The notes under the pieces were generated by a model. That model did not search any database, was not told the origin of the DNA, and worked only from the letters and a program-made list of their open reading frames with translations. This document shows positions 5,854 through 12,762 of a DNA stretch of 13,030 nt, piece after piece (position 1 is the first letter of the stretch; every line of letters starts with the position of its first letter). The DNA comes from Flavobacteriales bacterium UBA1959. Lineage in GTDB: Bacteria > Bacteroidota > Bacteroidia > Flavobacteriales_D > Sanyastnellaceae. The position numbers and the translations under genes were made by a program. The stretch spans positions 1,066-14,095 of the forward strand of contig DDEH01000015.1 of NCBI GenBank assembly GCA_002336085.1. Reading direction: 5' to 3'.

Positions 5854-7353
5854 ATGAATCACGTCTCCCCAACCCACGATTACGATGCATTGGTCATCGG
5901 AGCAGGTTTTGCTGGTATCGCAGCAGCGACTCAGCTTGCAGCTTTGGGCCGCAAAGTTAAAGTCTTGGAACGCCATGATCATCCCGGAGGACGCGCTCGT
6001 GTGTTTCACGAGCAAGGTTTCACTTTTGATATGGGGCCCAGCTGGTACTGGATGCCCGATGTGTTTGAAGCGTACTTCGCCAAATTTGGAAGCGATGTAA
6101 ACCGTGAACTGGACTTGGTGCGCCTAGATCCCTCCTACACCGTATGGTTCAAGGACGGTCCTGTCAACATCGCTGCCAATTTAGAAACTCTTAAAGCTAC
6201 ATTTGACTCAATGGAGCCGGGCGCAGGTGCTAAACTGCAAGAATTCCTGGACGAAGCAGAGGTGAAGTACAAAATTGGTATGAACAATTTCGTTCGAAAA
6301 CCGGCACATAGCATCATGGAGTTTGCCACTTGGGAAACCTTTCAACACTCCACCAAACTCACCCTTCTGAAAAGCTTTAGCGCACATGCTCGGAGTTTCT
6401 TCACGGATGAACGATTGCTCCAAATCATTGAGTTTCCTGTGCTCTTTTTAGGAGCCAAACCCGAAAAGACACCAGCACTGTATAGCTTGATGAATTATGC
6501 CGACACCGTGCTTGGCACATGGTATCCAATGGGAGGCATGCATGAAATTGTCAGGGCCATGGTGCGAGTCGCAGAAAAAAATGGCGTTGAATTTCAGTAC
6601 AACTCAGACGTTGCTAAAATCACAGATAATGGCAAAACCGTGAGCGGTGTTCGCTTGCAATCCGGCGCGACAATTTCTGCGAAATCTGTAATCGCGGGGG
6701 CAGACTATCACCATGTGGAACAAACCCTCTTGTCTTCCAAATGGCGACGTTATGATGAAGATTACTGGGAGAAGCGGGTAATGTCGCCGAGTTCTTTGCT
6801 GTTTTATGTAGGCGTGAATAAACGTGTGCCCAACCTGCAGCACCACAACCTATTCTTCGACACGCCATTTGGCCCGCATGCGGAAACGATTTATGACTCC
6901 AAAACATGGCCGGAAGATCCGCTCTTTTACGTGAGCGCTCCCTCTACTACAGATTCAGGCGTCGCACCAGAAGGATTTGAAAATCTGTTTTTTCTCATTC
7001 CTCTTGCTCCAGGACTGGACGAAAATCCGGGGCAGCGAGACGCATACTTTGAAGAGATGTGTGATCGCTTGGAGCGGCAAATCGGAATGGATATCCGGCC
7101 ACACATTGTCTACAAAAGAGGATATGCCCACCGAGAGTTTCAGGAAGATTACCGTGCCTTCAAAGGCAACGCTTATGGCCTCGCAAACACCATCAAACAA
7201 ACGGCATTTTGGAAACCCAAAATGAAGAGTAAACTTCCCGGGCTGTATTTCACGGGACAGCTAACCACACCAGGGCCTGGCGTCCCGCCAAGCCTAATCA
7301 GCGGAGAAGTCGCTGGAATGGAAGCACACGAGTGGATGAATGCCAACATCTAG
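5854..7353 (+). CDS. crtI: Phytoene desaturase CrtI
   Basis: A 499-residue FAD-dependent, membrane-associated desaturase that converts phytoene stepwise to lycopene. The N-terminal dinucleotide fold is G16-x-G18-x2-G21 with E39 as the ribose-binding acid, followed by PGGRARV (44-50) and the substrate-entry segment FDMGPSWYWMP. The C-terminal FAD-contact motif is GLYFTGQLTTPGPGVPPSLI followed by SGEVAG, as in bacterial CrtI (usual form GTHPGAGVPGVLLSGE). Length is normal. The ATG at 5854 is the first in frame and lies just after the putative promoter. It heads the eight-gene carotenoid operon and is separated from crtB by 43 bp. A second paralogue (crtD) lies downstream; this copy is called CrtI because it pairs with crtB and opens the operon. 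The number of desaturation steps cannot be read from sequence. Confidence 0.93.
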   Translation: MNHVSPTHDYDALVIGAGFAGIAAATQLAALGRKVKVLERHDHPGGRARVFHEQGFTFDMGPSWYWMPDVFEAYFAKFGSDVNRELDLVRLDPSYTVWFKDGPVNIAANLETLKATFDSMEPGAGAKLQEFLDEAEVKYKIGMNNFVRKPAHSIMEFATWETFQHSTKLTLLKSFSAHARSFFTDERLLQIIEFPVLFLGAKPEKTPALYSLMNYADTVLGTWYPMGGMHEIVRAMVRVAEKNGVEFQYNSDVAKITDNGKTVSGVRLQSGATISAKSVIAGADYHHVEQTLLSSKWRRYDEDYWEKRVMSPSSLLFYVGVNKRVPNLQHHNLFFDTPFGPHAETIYDSKTWPEDPLFYVSAPSTTDSGVAPEGFENLFFLIPLAPGLDENPGQRDAYFEEMCDRLERQIGMDIRPHIVYKRGYAHREFQEDYRAFKGNAYGLANTIKQTAFWKPKMKSKLPGLYFTGQLTTPGPGVPPSLISGEVAGMEAHEWMNANI

Positions 7354-7361
7354 GCTTCTCA

Positions 7362-7391
7362 TTGAACCAAAATCACCTTATATTGGTTAAA
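7362..7391. repeat. Inverted repeat in the crtI-crtB gap
   Basis: TTGAACCAA (7362-7370) and TTGGTTAAA (7383-7391) pair at 8 of 9 positions around a 12-nt loop, five bases before the crtB ATG. As RNA it could form a weak hairpin at the crtB start or protect the crtI 3' end. No T-run follows. It is the only junction in the operon with room for such an element. Confidence 0.3.
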
Positions 7392-7396
7392 TTCTC

Positions 7397-8239
7397 ATGG
7401 ATGCTTTGAAACTATACGATGACGTGTGTGCGGAATGCAGCATACTCACCACAAAGGCATACAGCACTTCGTTCTCCCTCGGAATTCGATTTCTGGGAAA
7501 ACAACTAAGGCAACCAATTTATTCCATTTATGGCTACGTGCGTTTTGCAGATGAAATCGTAGATACCTTTCATCACACGGACAAGAAAGCATTATTTGAG
7601 CGGTTCAAAGCAGATACAGACCTTGCCATAGAAGAAAGGATAAGCTTGAATCCAATCCTTCATACCTTCCAGCAGGTTTACCATAGATATTCGCTTGATA
7701 AGAAGCACGTTGACCTGTTTCTTCAGAGCATGGAATGGGACCTCAATCGTGCAGATTATGACCGTTTGGGATTCGATCAGTACATCGTAGGCTCAGCAGA
7801 AGTAGTTGGACTAATGTGTTTAAAAGTGTTCGTGAACGGCGACGAAGCCGAATATGAGCGCCTTCGTCCCTTTGCAGAACGACTCGGTGCGGCTTTCCAG
7901 AAAATCAACTTTTTGCGGGATTTAAAAGCCGACTATCAAGAAATGGGACGGTCGTATTTTCCAAACTTGGACCTTTCAAGCTTTGACGACGAAACGAAAC
8001 GTGTCATCGAAGATGAAATTGAAGCTGACTTTAAGGAAGCCTACAAGGGCATCATCGAATTGCCCAGAAGCAGCCGATTGGGCGTCTATATCGCTTACAT
8101 CTACTACTTGCGATTGTTTCAAAAAATCCGAAGTTTGCCCAGCGCGCGCATTATGGAGGAGCGCATCCGAATACCCAACGCTCAAAAAGCAACACTTTTC
8201 ATGGGCTCCTATTTGCGCCACAGTTTAAACATGCTTTAA
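7397..8239 (+). CDS. crtB: Phytoene synthase CrtB
   Basis: A 280-residue trans-isoprenyl diphosphate synthase (head-to-head) that joins two GGPP molecules into phytoene. It shows TSFSLG (24-29), the first Asp-rich motif in YVRFADEIVD (47-56, D52 and D56), GSAEVVGLM (132-140) and the second Asp-rich motif in QKINFLRDLKAD (168-179, D175 and D179) followed by GRSYFP. These are the Mg-diphosphate binding motifs of the squalene/phytoene synthase family, and the length is close to the usual 270-310 residues. The ATG at 7397 gives the expected N-terminus. It is followed after 1 bp by an unknown secreted protein. The GGPP synthase (crtE) that supplies its substrate is not in the window. Confidence 0.94.
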   Translation: MDALKLYDDVCAECSILTTKAYSTSFSLGIRFLGKQLRQPIYSIYGYVRFADEIVDTFHHTDKKALFERFKADTDLAIEERISLNPILHTFQQVYHRYSLDKKHVDLFLQSMEWDLNRADYDRLGFDQYIVGSAEVVGLMCLKVFVNGDEAEYERLRPFAERLGAAFQKINFLRDLKADYQEMGRSYFPNLDLSSFDDETKRVIEDEIEADFKEAYKGIIELPRSSRLGVYIAYIYYLRLFQKIRSLPSARIMEERIRIPNAQKATLFMGSYLRHSLNML

Positions 8240-8240
8240 G

Positions 8241-8756
8241 ATGAGGTTTTGCATCTTCGCATTCATCTTAGCGTCTGCAAGTGTGCATCCTATTTGGGCA
8301 CAAGCAGACATCGCTGCTCAGCGTTTAGAAGAACGTTTAACCGTCTTGTCTGCCTACCGAAACGCCTGTCTAGAGCCTGGGAATGCCAGACTTGTCTTGG
8401 CCTTTGATTCTGTTTCCACGGAATTTATGAATCATCATCCGAATTTAGCCATTGGCCAAGGAATGAGAGCTACAGCACAGCTAATGATGGCCGAGTCCAT
8501 GTGGAATCCGCTTGACAAGCTTGTGCAATTCCAAAAGTGGAAGCCAAAACTTGAGGGGGCGTTAAATAAACAACCCGATGATCCAGACTTGCGGTTTTTT
8601 CGCCTCTCGATCCAATTCAGTGTACCCTCAATTCTCGAATACAATGACGATATGGAGGTTGATGCCCAAGCAACGAGGGAAGCCCTTGCTGCCGGTCATT
8701 GGTCCTCGAGTCCTAAACATCACGCCTTCGTCTCTTCCTTCTTAGATGAACTGTAG
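8241..8756 (+). CDS. Unknown exported protein inside the carotenoid operon
   Basis: A 171-residue protein of no assigned function. Residues 1-20 look like a signal peptide (MRFCIFAFILASASV then PIWA, with A20-Q21 or A22-D23 as likely cleavage sites), so the mature protein of about 150 residues should be periplasmic. The rest is probably all-helical: ATAQLMMAESMWNPLDKL (77-94), WKPKLEGALNKQPDDPDLRF (100-119) and RLSIQFSVPSILEYNDD (121-137). This order, with N-P-x-x-K, D-P-D-L-R-F-x-R-L and a V-P-x-x-L-x-Y motif, resembles a small TPR-like protein family that I recall from Bacteroidota; this was not checked. There is no cysteine pair, haem site or known catalytic motif in the mature chain. It starts 1 bp after crtB and overlaps idi by 11 bp, so it is co-expressed with the pathway. 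A role in carotenoid placement or only operon linkage are both possible. Confidence 0.75.
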   Translation: MRFCIFAFILASASVHPIWAQADIAAQRLEERLTVLSAYRNACLEPGNARLVLAFDSVSTEFMNHHPNLAIGQGMRATAQLMMAESMWNPLDKLVQFQKWKPKLEGALNKQPDDPDLRFFRLSIQFSVPSILEYNDDMEVDAQATREALAAGHWSSSPKHHAFVSSFLDEL

Positions 8757-9339
8757 CATGAACGTTCCAAACGAAAAAAAACCGATGGGATCTAGCGGAT
8801 TGCACGTCAAAGATGAAATGGTCGTCTTGGTCAATCCTCATGACCAAGAGGTTGGAACTATGGAAAAAATGGAAGCGCACCGGATAGGTGCATTGCATCG
8901 TGCATTTTCATTCTTCATATTCAACAGCAAAGGCGAGTGGTTGCTCCAACAACGAGCAAACGATAAATACCACAGCGGCGGACTTTGGACAAATGCATGC
9001 TGCAGTCATCCGCGTATCAGTGAGACTGCCGGAGCCGCAGCCACACGACGATTGAAAGAAGAAATGGGGCTTTATTGTCAAGCCAAACCATTGTTTCATT
9101 TCATCTACCGAAGTGAATTTCCCAACGCATTGATCGAGAATGAATTGGATCATGTCTGCGTCGGTTATTCTGACCAAATACCACAGCCCAACCCATTGGA
9201 AGTGGCGAGCTTTCGCTATGTCAGTACAAAGGCCCTTGAGCTTGAGATGAAGAGATCACCTGAAAGCTTCACCGTATGGTTTCGTATTTGCTACGAACAA
9301 GTAAAGGATAAGTTGGCCGCATTAAAGCAAACAGCCTGA
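8746..9339 (+). CDS. idi: Type I isopentenyl-diphosphate delta-isomerase
   Basis: A 197-residue Nudix-fold enzyme (cytosol) that interconverts IPP and DMAPP, supplying the precursor ratio for GGPP. Diagnostic motifs are GTMEKMEAHRIGALHRAFS (37-55, metal ligands H45 and H51), LLQQRANDKYHSGGLWTNAC (66-85) with the catalytic cysteine at C86 and H88 in SHPR, REEMG-like RRLKEEMG (101-108) and ENELDH (131-136) with E131/E133 as metal and acid-base residues. The longer start at 8746 overlaps the preceding gene by 11 bp; an ATG at 8758 would give 193 residues and no overlap, and neither can be excluded. It overlaps crtD by 1 bp (TGATG). Embedding idi in the operon couples precursor isomerisation to pigment demand. 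Confidence 0.93.
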   Translation: MNCSMNVPNEKKPMGSSGLHVKDEMVVLVNPHDQEVGTMEKMEAHRIGALHRAFSFFIFNSKGEWLLQQRANDKYHSGGLWTNACCSHPRISETAGAAATRRLKEEMGLYCQAKPLFHFIYRSEFPNALIENELDHVCVGYSDQIPQPNPLEVASFRYVSTKALELEMKRSPESFTVWFRICYEQVKDKLAALKQTA

Positions 9340-10841
9340 TGGAGGCCTCCTCTCAAAAGGCAATTGTAATTGGAGGCGGAGTTGCTGGACTGGCCGCTGC
9401 AATCCGTTTGTCTGCAAAGGGACATCCTGTGACGCTCTATGAAGCCGCTAATGCACCCGGCGGAAAACTTCGCGAACGCAAAGAAAATGGCTACCGATTC
9501 GACCTCGGGCCTTCTCTCTTCACTTGGCCGAAACTCATTCAAGATTTGGATGTTTTTGCCAGAGAAAATTGTCCGGAAGCATCGCTCCCATCCCCTTTTC
9601 AATACAAAACTCTAGATCGGTCAACTCATTATTTCTGGGAAGATGGGAAATCCTTGGTTGCATGGTCTGATCAAAACGCATTTGTAGCGGCTGCTCAAAA
9701 AGCATTCGGATCGAATGCAGAAGCGCTTGAAGCGCACATAGAACACAGCCGCAAGAGTTTTGAAGCCACTCGCCAAATATTCTTGGAACAGAGCTTACAT
9801 GAGTGGCGTGAAACAGATAAATCAGCGTGGCGAGCTGTCCTTTCATTCGTGCACAGGCTTCCTTTGTTCGGCAGCCTGCACCGCTGGAACCAAAAACGTT
9901 TGCGCGAACCACATTTGGTTCAACTCTTTGATCGTTACGCTACGTACAACGGGTCTGATCCACACCGGGCACCTGCCATGATGCATGTGATTCCTCACCT
10001 TGAACATGGAATGGGCACTCACTTCCCTCTGGGGGGCATGCACGGAATCACGCAGCACCTAGTAAGTCTTGCGGAAGGATTAGGCGTTGACATCAAATGC
10101 GGAGTTCCGGTTGAACGCATTGCTCATGAAGACGGAAAGGTTAAAGGTGTGGTTCTCGAAAGCAATAGAGATGACATCGTTCCCGCAGAAATTGTGATCT
10201 CCAATTCCGATGTGTATCCTACCTATCGGAAAATGCTTGCCGATATTCCCGCTCCAGAAAAAATCCTCCGTCAAGAACGATCTACTAGCGGTGTAATATT
10301 TTATTGGGGCATAAAGACAGAACACCCCGAATTGCATTTGCACAACATTCTTTTCAGCAAGGATTATCGCGCAGAATTTGAATCCATTAGCGCTACGAGC
10401 ACTCCTGGAGCCGACCCAACTGTTTATATCAACATCTCTTCGAAGGTGCAGTCGTCCGATGCACCCACTGGTTGTGAGAACTGGTTTGTCATGGTCAATG
10501 TGGGAGCCAATCCCGATGAGGTCGAATCCCTCGTACCTGAAATTCGAAAAACTGTGCTCGAAAAAATCAAGCGCACCCTCGGGACGGATATAGAGCCGCT
10601 CATTGCCACAGAGTTCACATTGACGCCGCAAGGGCTCCAAGATCAAACAAGTTCTTGGCGAGGAGCCTTGTACGGTGCAAGCTCGAACAGCACCATGGCC
10701 GCATTTTTGAGGCACAGAAACCGCTCAACCGCGTTACGTGGGCTTTACTTTTGTGGTGGAAGCGTGCATCCTGGCGGCGGAATCCCTTTATGTTTGCTGA
10801 GCGCACGAATTGCTACTGAACTTATCGAATCTCATTCATGA
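9339..10841 (+). CDS. crtD: CrtD-like carotenoid 3,4-desaturase
   Basis: A 500-residue FAD-dependent desaturase paralogous to CrtI. It has G12-x-G14-x2-G17 with E35, then PGGKLRER (40-47) and YRFDLGPSLFTWP (52-64), and a C-terminal GLYFCGGSVHPGGGIPLCLL before SARIATELIE. The GGSVHPGGGIP form is typical of CrtD (1-hydroxy-carotenoid 3,4-desaturase) rather than phytoene desaturase. Position next to cruF supports this, because CrtD acts on the hydrated linear end formed by CruF. It starts on the idi stop (TGATG) and ends in ATGA with cruF. An alternative would be a second phytoene/zeta-carotene-type desaturase, which I consider less likely. Confidence 0.82.
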   Translation: MEASSQKAIVIGGGVAGLAAAIRLSAKGHPVTLYEAANAPGGKLRERKENGYRFDLGPSLFTWPKLIQDLDVFARENCPEASLPSPFQYKTLDRSTHYFWEDGKSLVAWSDQNAFVAAAQKAFGSNAEALEAHIEHSRKSFEATRQIFLEQSLHEWRETDKSAWRAVLSFVHRLPLFGSLHRWNQKRLREPHLVQLFDRYATYNGSDPHRAPAMMHVIPHLEHGMGTHFPLGGMHGITQHLVSLAEGLGVDIKCGVPVERIAHEDGKVKGVVLESNRDDIVPAEIVISNSDVYPTYRKMLADIPAPEKILRQERSTSGVIFYWGIKTEHPELHLHNILFSKDYRAEFESISATSTPGADPTVYINISSKVQSSDAPTGCENWFVMVNVGANPDEVESLVPEIRKTVLEKIKRTLGTDIEPLIATEFTLTPQGLQDQTSSWRGALYGASSNSTMAAFLRHRNRSTALRGLYFCGGSVHPGGGIPLCLLSARIATELIESHS

Positions 10842-11497
10842 TCCAAAACACCAGTTTTGAGCGGCATTGGATCCCCCGGATTATGCTCTTTTTACACGCC
10901 GTAGGTGTTTGTGGAATCCTAGCGGGTCATGGCAAGTGGTTCCTAGACTTTACGGCATCCAATCTCCTAATCAACGGACTTTTAGCAGTCTGGATGGACT
11001 GGAGCGATCGACACTGGACATGGCTGTTGGCGATCTCAGGGGGATTGGCGGTGGAAATCATTGGTGTGCAAACCGGAGCATTGTTTGGTGCTTATTCCTA
11101 TGGAGATATTTTGGGGCCAAAAATTGCCGGAGTGCCGCTCATATTGGGAGCCTTGTGGTGGATGTCACTTCTTGGTTTTGGTCATTGGTCGGACCGCATA
11201 TTGAATCGTTGGTTGAACCTTAAAAATGTAGTTCTGCATCGGCTTGTCCGCGGACTTTTAGCCGCAACATTAATGACTTCATTGGACGGATTGATTGAGC
11301 CCGTGGCCATTCGAGCCGACTGGTGGGCTTGGGATGGAATTGAAGTGCCTTGGAGTAATTATGCTAGTTGGTGGGTGGTGTCGTTTGCATTCTATATGAT
11401 CCCTCAGAAAAAAAGTAAAAACATCGGAGCGGGATTGCTTGTTGCTATTTTTTTACTCTTCTTTCTATTTCTCAATTGGTTTTCATGGACCCGTTAA
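10838..11497 (+). CDS. cruF: Carotenoid 1,2-hydratase CruF (DUF422 family)
   Basis: A 219-residue membrane protein with about seven hydrophobic segments. Conserved DUF422 motifs are EIIGVQTG (73-80), FGAYSYGDILGPKIAGVP (83-100), DGLIEPVA (150-157) and a Trp-rich loop WWAWDG followed by PWSNYASWW (171-179). CruF adds water to the 1,2 double bond of the acyclic psi end of carotenoids, as in myxoxanthophyll and saproxanthin routes. It overlaps crtD by 4 bp (ATGA) and crtZ by 13 bp. Together with crtD it modifies the open end of a monocyclic carotenoid. The length is a little shorter than cyanobacterial CruF. Confidence 0.87.
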   Translation: MIQNTSFERHWIPRIMLFLHAVGVCGILAGHGKWFLDFTASNLLINGLLAVWMDWSDRHWTWLLAISGGLAVEIIGVQTGALFGAYSYGDILGPKIAGVPLILGALWWMSLLGFGHWSDRILNRWLNLKNVVLHRLVRGLLAATLMTSLDGLIEPVAIRADWWAWDGIEVPWSNYASWWVVSFAFYMIPQKKSKNIGAGLLVAIFLLFFLFLNWFSWTR

Positions 11498-11988
11498 ATT
11501 TCCTTTCTTCGGCAAGCATAGTGGTAGGTACTTTCATTGGGATGGAAGGAGTGGCTTGGTTTGCTCACAAATATCTCATGCATGGAACCATGTGGTTCTT
11601 CCATGCAGATCATCACGTCCATGAGCCAGGTTTTTTTGAAAAAAACGATGCGTTCTTTCTAATTTTTGCGATTCCCAGCGCTTGGTGTTTCGTTACGGGA
11701 TCGATGGCTGGTTCAGACTTTAGGGTTTGGATTGGTACGGGCATAGCCGCATATGGACTGGCATATTTCTTGGTTCATGATGTGTTCATCCACCGCCGAT
11801 TCAAATGGTTTCGCAGAACCGAGAACATCTACCTTATGGCCATTCGAAAAGCACACAAGGTTCACCATAAACACCTCACCAAAGAAGAGGGTGAGTGCTT
11901 TGGGATGCTATTTGTTCCCCTCAAATATTGGACAGATGCCAAGCGCTCTATGGAATTGAAACGACACACAAATCACCCGAAACAATGA
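11485..11988 (+). CDS. crtZ: Beta-carotene hydroxylase CrtZ
   Basis: A 167-residue membrane non-haem di-iron hydroxylase of the fatty acid hydroxylase superfamily that adds 3-hydroxyl groups to beta-ionone rings. The histidine boxes are H28-x4-H33 (HKYLMH), H40-x2-H43-H44 (HADHH), H99-x3-H103 (HDVFIH) and H124-x2-H127-H128 (HKVHH), all in the spacing known for CrtZ. Hydrophobic segments lie near residues 8-24, 56-73 and 80-98. The ATG at 11485 fits the family; an in-frame TTG at 11476 would add three residues. It overlaps cruF by 13 bp and crtYcd by 4 bp (ATGA). It would hydroxylate the ring formed by the next gene product. Confidence 0.94.
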   Translation: MDPLNFLSSASIVVGTFIGMEGVAWFAHKYLMHGTMWFFHADHHVHEPGFFEKNDAFFLIFAIPSAWCFVTGSMAGSDFRVWIGTGIAAYGLAYFLVHDVFIHRRFKWFRRTENIYLMAIRKAHKVHHKHLTKEEGECFGMLFVPLKYWTDAKRSMELKRHTNHPKQ

Positions 11989-12746
11989 TGGAAAACGTCA
12001 ACTCACATGGGCTATACTTGCTCATCGATGTGGTGGTACTGGCGTCTACTTTTTTGCTCAGTTTTGACAAAAAAGTTTCGTTTTACAAGGAATGGAAGTA
12101 CTTCTTTCCTGTCAATCTGGTTGTAGGCTTCTTATTTATTGTTTGGGATGCGCTGTTTACACAGGCGGGAGTCTGGTCCTTCAATGAAGATTATTTGCTG
12201 GGTCCTTCACTTTTGGGGCTTCCCATTGAAGAATGTCTATTTTTCTTTTGCATACCGTATGCAAGTGTGTTCACATACTTCGCTTTGCGCGCTTATGTAA
12301 AGAGAAATCCGCTAAAGAATGCGGACACCACATTAAATGCTGCGGGCGCAATCGTTTGCTTTCTGCTTGTGCTAAACTATTCCGATCGTTTGTATATCGG
12401 AATCACGGCTTTGTCGACTTTGTTCGGACTGATTTGGGTCATTAGGAAACACAAATCTTGGACTGCAGATTTCTGGCTGGCCTATTTTGTCCTCTTTTTA
12501 TTTCCATTTATAATATCAAATGGGGTCTTAACGGGAATTGACTTCACAGAATATCCTCTACTTCACAACGAGGCTTCACTAATCATGGATCAAATCGTCT
12601 GGTACAATCCCGAGCACAATACAGGTTGGCGAGTATTCTCGATACCTGCCGATGATTTCGTTTACGGATTTCTACTGATTGGAATGCATGTGGCGGGAAT
12701 AGAAGCCCTAAAAGAGAGGGAAGCGAGAAAAAAAGCACTGAACTAA
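11985..12746 (+). CDS. crtYcd: CrtYcd-type lycopene cyclase (fused CrtYc-CrtYd / CarR-like)
   Basis: A 253-residue polytopic membrane protein with about seven hydrophobic segments. Two repeats of the lycopene cyclase domain are visible: first WDALFTQAGVWSFN (54-67) with GLPIEECLFF (78-87), then SNGVLTG (178-184), VWYNPEHNTG (205-214) and IPADDFVYGF (220-229). The acidic P-x-E-E and P-x-D-D motifs in equivalent places are characteristic of heterodimeric CrtYc/CrtYd cyclases, here fused in one chain as in archaeal and Bacteroidota CrtYcd. It forms beta rings from psi ends of lycopene. The start is the ATG at 11985, which overlaps the crtZ stop; the adjacent ATG at 11988 is equally plausible. 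A GTG at 11895 would add 30 non-conserved residues. The last codons double as part of a terminator for the opposite gene. One-end or two-end cyclisation cannot be decided from sequence. Confidence 0.9.
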   Translation: MMENVNSHGLYLLIDVVVLASTFLLSFDKKVSFYKEWKYFFPVNLVVGFLFIVWDALFTQAGVWSFNEDYLLGPSLLGLPIEECLFFFCIPYASVFTYFALRAYVKRNPLKNADTTLNAAGAIVCFLLVLNYSDRLYIGITALSTLFGLIWVIRKHKSWTADFWLAYFVLFLFPFIISNGVLTGIDFTEYPLLHNEASLIMDQIVWYNPEHNTGWRVFSIPADDFVYGFLLIGMHVAGIEALKEREARKKALN

Positions 12747-12762
12747 CGGCGCTATTCAGTGC
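12728..12762 (-). terminator. Intrinsic terminator of the minus-strand EEP gene
   Basis: GCACTGAA (12735-12742) and TTCAGTGC (12755-12762) form a perfect 8-bp stem with a 12-nt loop. On the minus strand the stem is followed by seven T (12734-12728), the classic intrinsic terminator form. It covers the stop codons of both convergent genes and lies within the final codons of crtYcd. On the plus strand the stem has no T-run after it, so termination of the carotenoid operon here would be weaker. Confidence 0.7.

Noticed and set aside
5760..5855. 32-residue N-terminal extension of BshB1 from an ATG at 5855
   Set aside because: The extension is outside the usual family N-terminus, would run through the crtI promoter and operator candidate, and would place the exact TACCTTTG box inside the coding region.
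10080..10715. 211-codon minus-strand frame inside crtD
   Set aside because: It is fully antisense to a gene with clear FAD motifs, has no recognisable domain and an odd Cys/His/Arg-rich composition; it is a shadow of the crtD codon pattern.
11895..11984. GTG start giving 30 extra residues on the lycopene cyclase
   Set aside because: The added residues lie inside the crtZ frame, are not hydrophobic and do not look like cyclase sequence; the ATG at 11985 gives the common ATGA overlap seen at other junctions.
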